From: Enterococcus sp. HY326
Lineage (GTDB): Bacteria; Bacillota; Bacilli; Lactobacillales; Enterococcaceae
Length of the DNA: 64,000 bases
Direction: 5' to 3'
Assembly (NCBI RefSeq): GCF_026157065.1
Contig: NZ_JANLGQ010000005.1
Coordinates: forward strand, 248,001-312,000
The notes under the pieces were generated by a model. That model was given only the letters and a program-made list of their open reading frames with translations. It did not search any database and had not been told where the DNA came from. Both the position numbers and the translations under genes were made by a program. Positions 59,920-64,000 of this stretch are shown one piece after another (position 1 is the first letter of the stretch; each line of letters opens with the position of its first letter).

Positions 59920-60816
59920 ATGAAAAAAGCATTGGGAATAGATATTGGCGGTACGAAAATTGCCGTTGGTTTAATTGATGAAAATGGAAGCGTTTTAGCG
60001 GAAAACAAAGTTACTAGCAATATTTCTACAAAAGAGACGATGTTTGCCAGCTTGACTGAAGCGATTGATCAGCTAGTAGAAAAAATCGACATGCCACTTT
60101 CACAGCTGTCTTTTGGTGTGGGAGTGCCGGGCTTAGTTAATCGGGAACAGGGGATTGCTGTCTTTCAAAATAATTTGCCGTGGGAAAATTTTCCGATTGT
60201 TGCCCGCATACAGGAAAAATATCCGGAAATTTTAGGAGTGACAATTGATAATGATGTCTATCAGGCTGCCTATGCGGAATGGAAAGCCGCTAAATTATCG
60301 GCTGGTGATACGTTAACATTTATTACGGCGAGTACCGGTATTTCTAGTGCTTCGCTGACTAATGGCGCCTTTATTCGCGGGCAGGGCTTTGCCGGTGAAA
60401 TCGGCCTCTTACCTCGACCAAAAAACGGTGAAAAGTTGACCTTGGAGGATTCCGTTGGCGGCAATAACTTAGCTAAACGGGCCGCAGAAAAATTAAATCG
60501 GCCAGAGATTACCACGAAGGAAATTTTTGCTGGCTATTTTGCACAGCAGCCAGCCGAAACTGCAATCGTCACAGAGTGGATTGCCGATTTTGCATATGGT
60601 ATCTATGCGATGATTACCGTTTTAGATCCAATGGTCATTGTGCTCGGCGGTAGTATCATTAAATTAAATCCAGATTTATTGCCTACTATTAAAGAAGAAA
60701 TTAAAAAATTAATGATTCCGGCACAGTACCGCAGTCTTGAGCAGATTAAAATTTCTGACTATGACAATAACGCGGGTTTGATTGGAGCCGGCTTGAGTGG
60801 GATGGATAAATTTTAA
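59920..60816 (+). CDS. ROK-family sugar kinase
   Basis: The 298-residue ROK protein has the ATP-binding start GIDIGGTKIAVGLID, substrate loop EIGLLPR and C-terminal DPMVIVLGGSIIKLNPDLLP. It lacks an N-terminal HTH, so it is a kinase, not an Xyl/NagC-type repressor. The usual cysteine-rich zinc motif after GExGH is missing (GEIGLLPRPKNGEKLTLEDS instead), as in a subset of beta-glucoside kinases. AGGAGG precedes the ATG. The downstream AraC and sugar ABC genes suggest it phosphorylates the imported sugar. Confidence 0.9.
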   Translation: MKKALGIDIGGTKIAVGLIDENGSVLAENKVTSNISTKETMFASLTEAIDQLVEKIDMPLSQLSFGVGVPGLVNREQGIAVFQNNLPWENFPIVARIQEKYPEILGVTIDNDVYQAAYAEWKAAKLSAGDTLTFITASTGISSASLTNGAFIRGQGFAGEIGLLPRPKNGEKLTLEDSVGGNNLAKRAAEKLNRPEITTKEIFAGYFAQQPAETAIVTEWIADFAYGIYAMITVLDPMVIVLGGSIIKLNPDLLPTIKEEIKKLMIPAQYRSLEQIKISDYDNNAGLIGAGLSGMDKF

Positions 60817-60873
60817 ATGGATAATACGTTAAGGATGTGATCTTTTTAGATTTAGCAAGAAGGGGTTGGGAGC

Positions 60874-61689
60874 ATGAAAAAAATTGAAGATATTTTGAAG
60901 CAGATGGAGCCGATTTACATCCATCATTCCATCTACGAAAAAACCGACTGGCACAGTACGCTACATACTCATTATTTTTCGGAAATTCTTTATGTGCTGA
61001 ACGGACAGGGTGGCTTTTTGGCGGATGGACAAATTACGCCAATTGAAAAGGGCAGTCTGATTGTGGTGAATCCTTATGTTTCCCACACAGAGGTCTCCAG
61101 TGAGAACACGCCTTTGGAATATTTTGTGATTGGGATTAATAAGGTTCAATTTACCAATGAAGATCAACAGAAAAATTTTTATGCCATCAAACATACTCAA
61201 GAGGTTTTTAAAAACTTAATTCCCTTGATTTTAGAAGAAGCTAAAAACGGCAACAGTCATGATTTGTGCAAGCTGCCGCTATGCCAGCTATTCTTAATTG
61301 ACTTGATGAAGCTGGAGGATTTTTCTTTAGAAAATGTGGACAATAAGCGCCTGAACAAAGACGGTGCGTTTATTAAGGACTATATTGACCATCATTTCAA
61401 GGAACAGATTAGTTTGGAATCGATTAGCAATAGTTTGCATTTAGATAAGTATTACATCATTCATATTTTTAAACAGACATATAGTGATACACCGATGAAT
61501 TATCTGCTGAAGGTTCGCCTGATGAAAGCAAAGGAACTGTTGATTAATACCGATTATTCAGTAGCCGAAATTGCTGAAATTGTCGGCTTCAGCTCGCAAT
61601 CCTATTTTAATCAAGCCTTTAAAAAAGCCTATTCACTAGCACCGGGTAAATATCGAAAGCAGGAAAAAATTATTGCGAATTTTATTTAA
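60874..61689 (+). CDS. AraC family regulator of sugar ABC operon
   Basis: The 271-residue AraC-type regulator has a cupin domain (LHTHYFSEILYVLNGQGGFL, IEKGSLIVVNPYVSHTEVSS) and C-terminal HTH pair (LESISNSLHLDKYYIIHIFK, then VAEIAEIVGFSSQSYFNQAF). AAGAAGGGGTTGGGAG lies before the ATG. It follows the ROK gene by 57 bp and is upstream of the sugar ABC genes, which it most likely activates. Confidence 0.92.
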   Translation: MKKIEDILKQMEPIYIHHSIYEKTDWHSTLHTHYFSEILYVLNGQGGFLADGQITPIEKGSLIVVNPYVSHTEVSSENTPLEYFVIGINKVQFTNEDQQKNFYAIKHTQEVFKNLIPLILEEAKNGNSHDLCKLPLCQLFLIDLMKLEDFSLENVDNKRLNKDGAFIKDYIDHHFKEQISLESISNSLHLDKYYIIHIFKQTYSDTPMNYLLKVRLMKAKELLINTDYSVAEIAEIVGFSSQSYFNQAFKKAYSLAPGKYRKQEKIIANFI

Positions 61690-61756
61690 AACATTATGAA
61701 ATATTACTCTTTCGCAAATTAACCAATATTTCTAAAAAAGAGTGCAACTCAACTAA

Positions 61757-61771
61757 ATAAAACGCTTACAC
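61757..61771 (-). promoter_or_regulatory. cre-like site before sugar ABC operon
   Basis: Reading the minus strand, GTGTAAGCGTTTTAT carries the core TGTAAGCG of the cre consensus with two deviations. TATACT at 61779-61784 may be the -10. The arrangement fits catabolite repression. Confidence 0.5.
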
Positions 61772-61810
61772 GTTATGTTATACTGAATGCATCAAAGGGG
61801 GTAAAACTTT

Positions 61811-63163
61811 ATGAAAAACAAGAAAATCTTATCTTTATTGGCATTATCAGCAACAGGAGTTTTATTGGCAGCGTGTGGCGGAGGCAGTGACAGTGGTAGT
61901 AGTACTGACAGTTCTGGTGGAAGTTCAAGTGATAAAACAGTTGTGAAAGTAGCCGCTTTAGAATCTGGCTACGGTGCTGATATGTGGACGGAAATTGAAA
62001 AAGCTTATGAAGCAGAAAACCCAGATATTGACATTGAATTAACCACTGATAAAAAATTAGAGGACGTCATCAGTCCTGATATGAAGGCTGGCAATTATCC
62101 AGATGTTATTTTGTTAGCCACTGGTCGGGAAGCCGGTTTAACAGAAACCTTTATAAAAGACAAAAACTTAGAAGACTTAACAGATGTCTTTGATATGACA
62201 GTGCCAGGAGAAGATGTAACAGTCAAAGAAAAATTAATTCCTGGTTTTATCGACACGTTAGCAACGAATCCTTATAACGATGGCAAAACCTATTTAGCAC
62301 CAATGTTCTATTCTCCAACTGGTTTGTTCTATAACTCAGGTTTATTAGAAGAAAAAGGCTGGGAAGTACCAACTACTTGGGATGAGATGTGGGAACTAGG
62401 AGATAAAGCAGCAGCTGAAGACATTGCTTTATTCACTTATCCAACAACTGGTTATCTTGATTCCTTCTTCTTTAGTTTATTACCAGCAGTTGGCGGACCT
62501 GATTTCTATAATGATGCAATGTCCTACGTTGACGGTACTTGGGCTTCAGCTGATGCAACTGAATCCTTCGATATTGCGACTAAATTAGCATCTTATACAG
62601 CTGAAACAACACCAGCAAATGCAAATGACCAAGACTTTACTAAGAACCAACAAATGATTTTAGACAATCAAGCAATCTTTATGCCAAACGGTACTTGGGT
62701 AGTCGGTGAAATGGAAGAAGCACCAAGAGCTGATGGCTTTGCTTGGGGCATGACAGCTTTACCAGCGACAGAAGCTGGCGGCGACCAATATTCTTACACA
62801 TTCTTTGAACAAATGTGGATGCCAACTGGTGCTGAAAACAAAGACGGCGGGAAAGACTTCATTGCTTGGATGTATTCAGATGCAGCGGCAGATATCTTTG
62901 CTGAGTCTGGTGCCATTCAACCTATCGAAGGCATGAGTGATAAATTAACTGGCGACAACCAATTGTTCTACAGTATTTATGACAACGGTGCTAAAGCGGT
63001 AATGGGCGGCTTTGAAAACACAGCAACTGTTGAAGGCGTCAGCATTCGCGATACCTTATTCGGTACTTATGACTCAATCGTAAGCGGCACGAAGACAGAA
63101 AAAGAATGGCAAGATGATGTAGTCAGTGTTACTGATCAATTGCGGGAAGCAGCAGAGCAATAG
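61811..63163 (+). CDS. Sugar ABC transporter substrate-binding lipoprotein
   Basis: The 450-residue extracellular solute-binding protein (family 1) has signal peptide and lipobox LLAAC (Cys22), followed by a Gly/Ser-rich linker and the binding fold (SPTGLFYNSGLLEEKGWEVP, TTWDEMWELG). It carries oligosaccharides or N-acetylglucosamine-type sugars to the permease. A GGGGG site precedes the ATG. The 201-bp gap to the permease contains a large stem that may lower downstream expression, giving excess binding protein. Confidence 0.93.
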   Translation: MKNKKILSLLALSATGVLLAACGGGSDSGSSTDSSGGSSSDKTVVKVAALESGYGADMWTEIEKAYEAENPDIDIELTTDKKLEDVISPDMKAGNYPDVILLATGREAGLTETFIKDKNLEDLTDVFDMTVPGEDVTVKEKLIPGFIDTLATNPYNDGKTYLAPMFYSPTGLFYNSGLLEEKGWEVPTTWDEMWELGDKAAAEDIALFTYPTTGYLDSFFFSLLPAVGGPDFYNDAMSYVDGTWASADATESFDIATKLASYTAETTPANANDQDFTKNQQMILDNQAIFMPNGTWVVGEMEEAPRADGFAWGMTALPATEAGGDQYSYTFFEQMWMPTGAENKDGGKDFIAWMYSDAAADIFAESGAIQPIEGMSDKLTGDNQLFYSIYDNGAKAVMGGFENTATVEGVSIRDTLFGTYDSIVSGTKTEKEWQDDVVSVTDQLREAAEQ

Positions 63164-63183
63164 CTGAATAAGTTTGGAAGTGG

Positions 63184-63345
63184 CTGTGACTTTAGTCAAC
63201 AACCCTTAATGATTCACGAATTTTCATAAGTGTGTTCTTAGCTTGTTGGCCTTTTGCGGCGAGTAGCCACTGCAACGCAGAGCGGCAAAGCACTGGAGTT
63301 CGAGAAACAATTATTAAGGCGACTGGCGTCACAGTCCCTTTTTAT
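63184..63345 (+). terminator. Long-range stem between binding protein and permease
   Basis: Segments CTGTGAC, AGTC and CCTTAAT (63184-63210) pair in order with ATTAAGG, GACT and GTCACAG (63313-63334), enclosing about 100 bases with further pairing. CCCTTTTT follows. It looks like an intercistronic attenuator or RNA-stability element. Confidence 0.6.
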
Positions 63346-63364
63346 GAAAAAAGGTGGGATTCAG

Positions 63365-64000
63365 ATGAAAAGAAATAAAGAAAAAAGAATTTTTATGGCT
63401 GTTTGCCTGATCCCGGCAGTTTTATTAGTCTTAATTTTTATGTTTTATCCAACATTGAACGTCTTCTATATGTCCTTGTTTAAATGGGGCGGATTTTCAC
63501 CTGATAAGACCTTCGTTGGCTTAGATAATTTTAAGACGCTGCTAGGGGACATGCAATTTATTCGTTCTTTCCAAAATACACTGGTCTTAATCGTGCTTGT
63601 CACGGTCATTACCTTGAGCTTAGCACTCATTTTTGCGGGGATTTTAACCCGTGTGAAATTTAAAGGCGAAAATTTCTTTAGAATTGTTTTTTACATTCCT
63701 AATATTTTGTCAATCATTGTCATTGCGGCAATTTTTTCCGCAATTTATGATCCAGAACGGGGCTTGTTGAATTCATTGTTCAATTTGAAGACTCTGTGGC
63801 TAGGGGACCAAAATATTGTCATTTATTCCGTTGCCGGCGCTTTGATTTGGCAGGCAATCGGCTATTACATGGTCATGTACATGGCCTCCATGTCGGCGAT
63901 TTCTGAAAGTGTCTATGAATCAGCTTCTTTAGAGGGAGCTGGGGCGATTCGTCAATTCTTTTCAATCACGCTGCCTTTGACTTGGAATACGATTTCGACG
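63365..64000 (+). CDS. Sugar ABC transporter permease, partial (3' cut by window end)
   Basis: The first 212 codons of a MalF-like permease are visible: a charged N-terminus MKRNKEKR, then membrane helices (IFMAVCLIPAVLLVLIFMFY, then others). The EAA loop ESASLEGAGAIRQFFSITLP, the ATPase contact, is near the cut. AAGGTGGG precedes the ATG. It runs off the window, so a second permease and possibly enzymes follow. Confidence 0.9.
   Translation, partial: MKRNKEKRIFMAVCLIPAVLLVLIFMFYPTLNVFYMSLFKWGGFSPDKTFVGLDNFKTLLGDMQFIRSFQNTLVLIVLVTVITLSLALIFAGILTRVKFKGENFFRIVFYIPNILSIIVIAAIFSAIYDPERGLLNSLFNLKTLWLGDQNIVIYSVAGALIWQAIGYYMVMYMASMSAISESVYESASLEGAGAIRQFFSITLPLTWNTIST

Noticed and set aside
1-64000. 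tRNA, rRNA, prophage or insertion sequence
   Set aside because: I looked for tRNA clover-leaf ends, rRNA-like segments, transposases, integrases and phage structural genes and saw none; this was by eye only.

Overview
The window looks like chromosome from a low-GC Gram-positive lactic acid bacterium, most likely Enterococcus or a close relative. This is an inference from the AT-rich sequence, strong GGAGG-type ribosome binding sites, many sugar PTS and glycosidase genes with cre-like CcpA sites, and citrate lyase genes. I saw no rRNA, tRNA, CRISPR array, transposase or phage structural gene. Most genes are accessory metabolism, transport and small regulators.

Layout: 1-9 kb holds a TetR/metallo-hydrolase operon, small membrane proteins including a PspC-domain protein, a frameshifted MFS gene, a HAD phosphatase, and a LysR gene divergent from two tandem aldo/keto reductases. 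9.4-14.6 kb is an AraC-GH43-PTS(man family IIA/IIB/IIC/IID) cluster for xylo- or arabino-oligosaccharides. 14.7-22.6 kb has a Crp/Fnr gene broken near its 3' end, an HxlR regulator, a five-gene osmoprotectant-type ABC operon ending in a quinone-reductase-like gene, its divergent substrate-binding lipoprotein, and three small enzymes or domains. 23.2-28.3 kb carries citDEF with a LysR regulator, flanked by near-identical direct repeats exactly 4800 bp apart that hold hairpins with compensatory base changes. 28.4-36.9 kb is a second oligosaccharide locus: GH3, GH43, two cellobiose/lactose-type IIC proteins and two AraC regulators.

37.0-42.1 kb encodes two paralogous giant coiled-coil proteins (535 and 1028 aa). 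They share an N-terminal domain and a C-terminal 118-residue domain that aligns without gaps, joined by coiled coils of very different length. I do not recognise the family, and it is the best candidate here for something undescribed. A 1.2-kb non-coding stretch separates them from a divergent three-gene ABC-2 exporter.

45.8-59.5 kb contains MerR, ClbS/DfsB-like, possible bacteriocin-immunity, XRE, broken GNAT, TetR-MFS, nucleoside-deoxyribosyltransferase-like, MarR-heterodimeric ABC exporter, CPBP protease, LUD and metallophosphoesterase genes. Several have clear palindromic operators. 59.9-64 kb is a ROK kinase, an AraC regulator and the start of a sugar ABC transporter whose permease is cut by the window end. 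Three genes are broken by single events: two at homopolymers and one in-frame stop. The homopolymer breaks could be real or sequencing errors.
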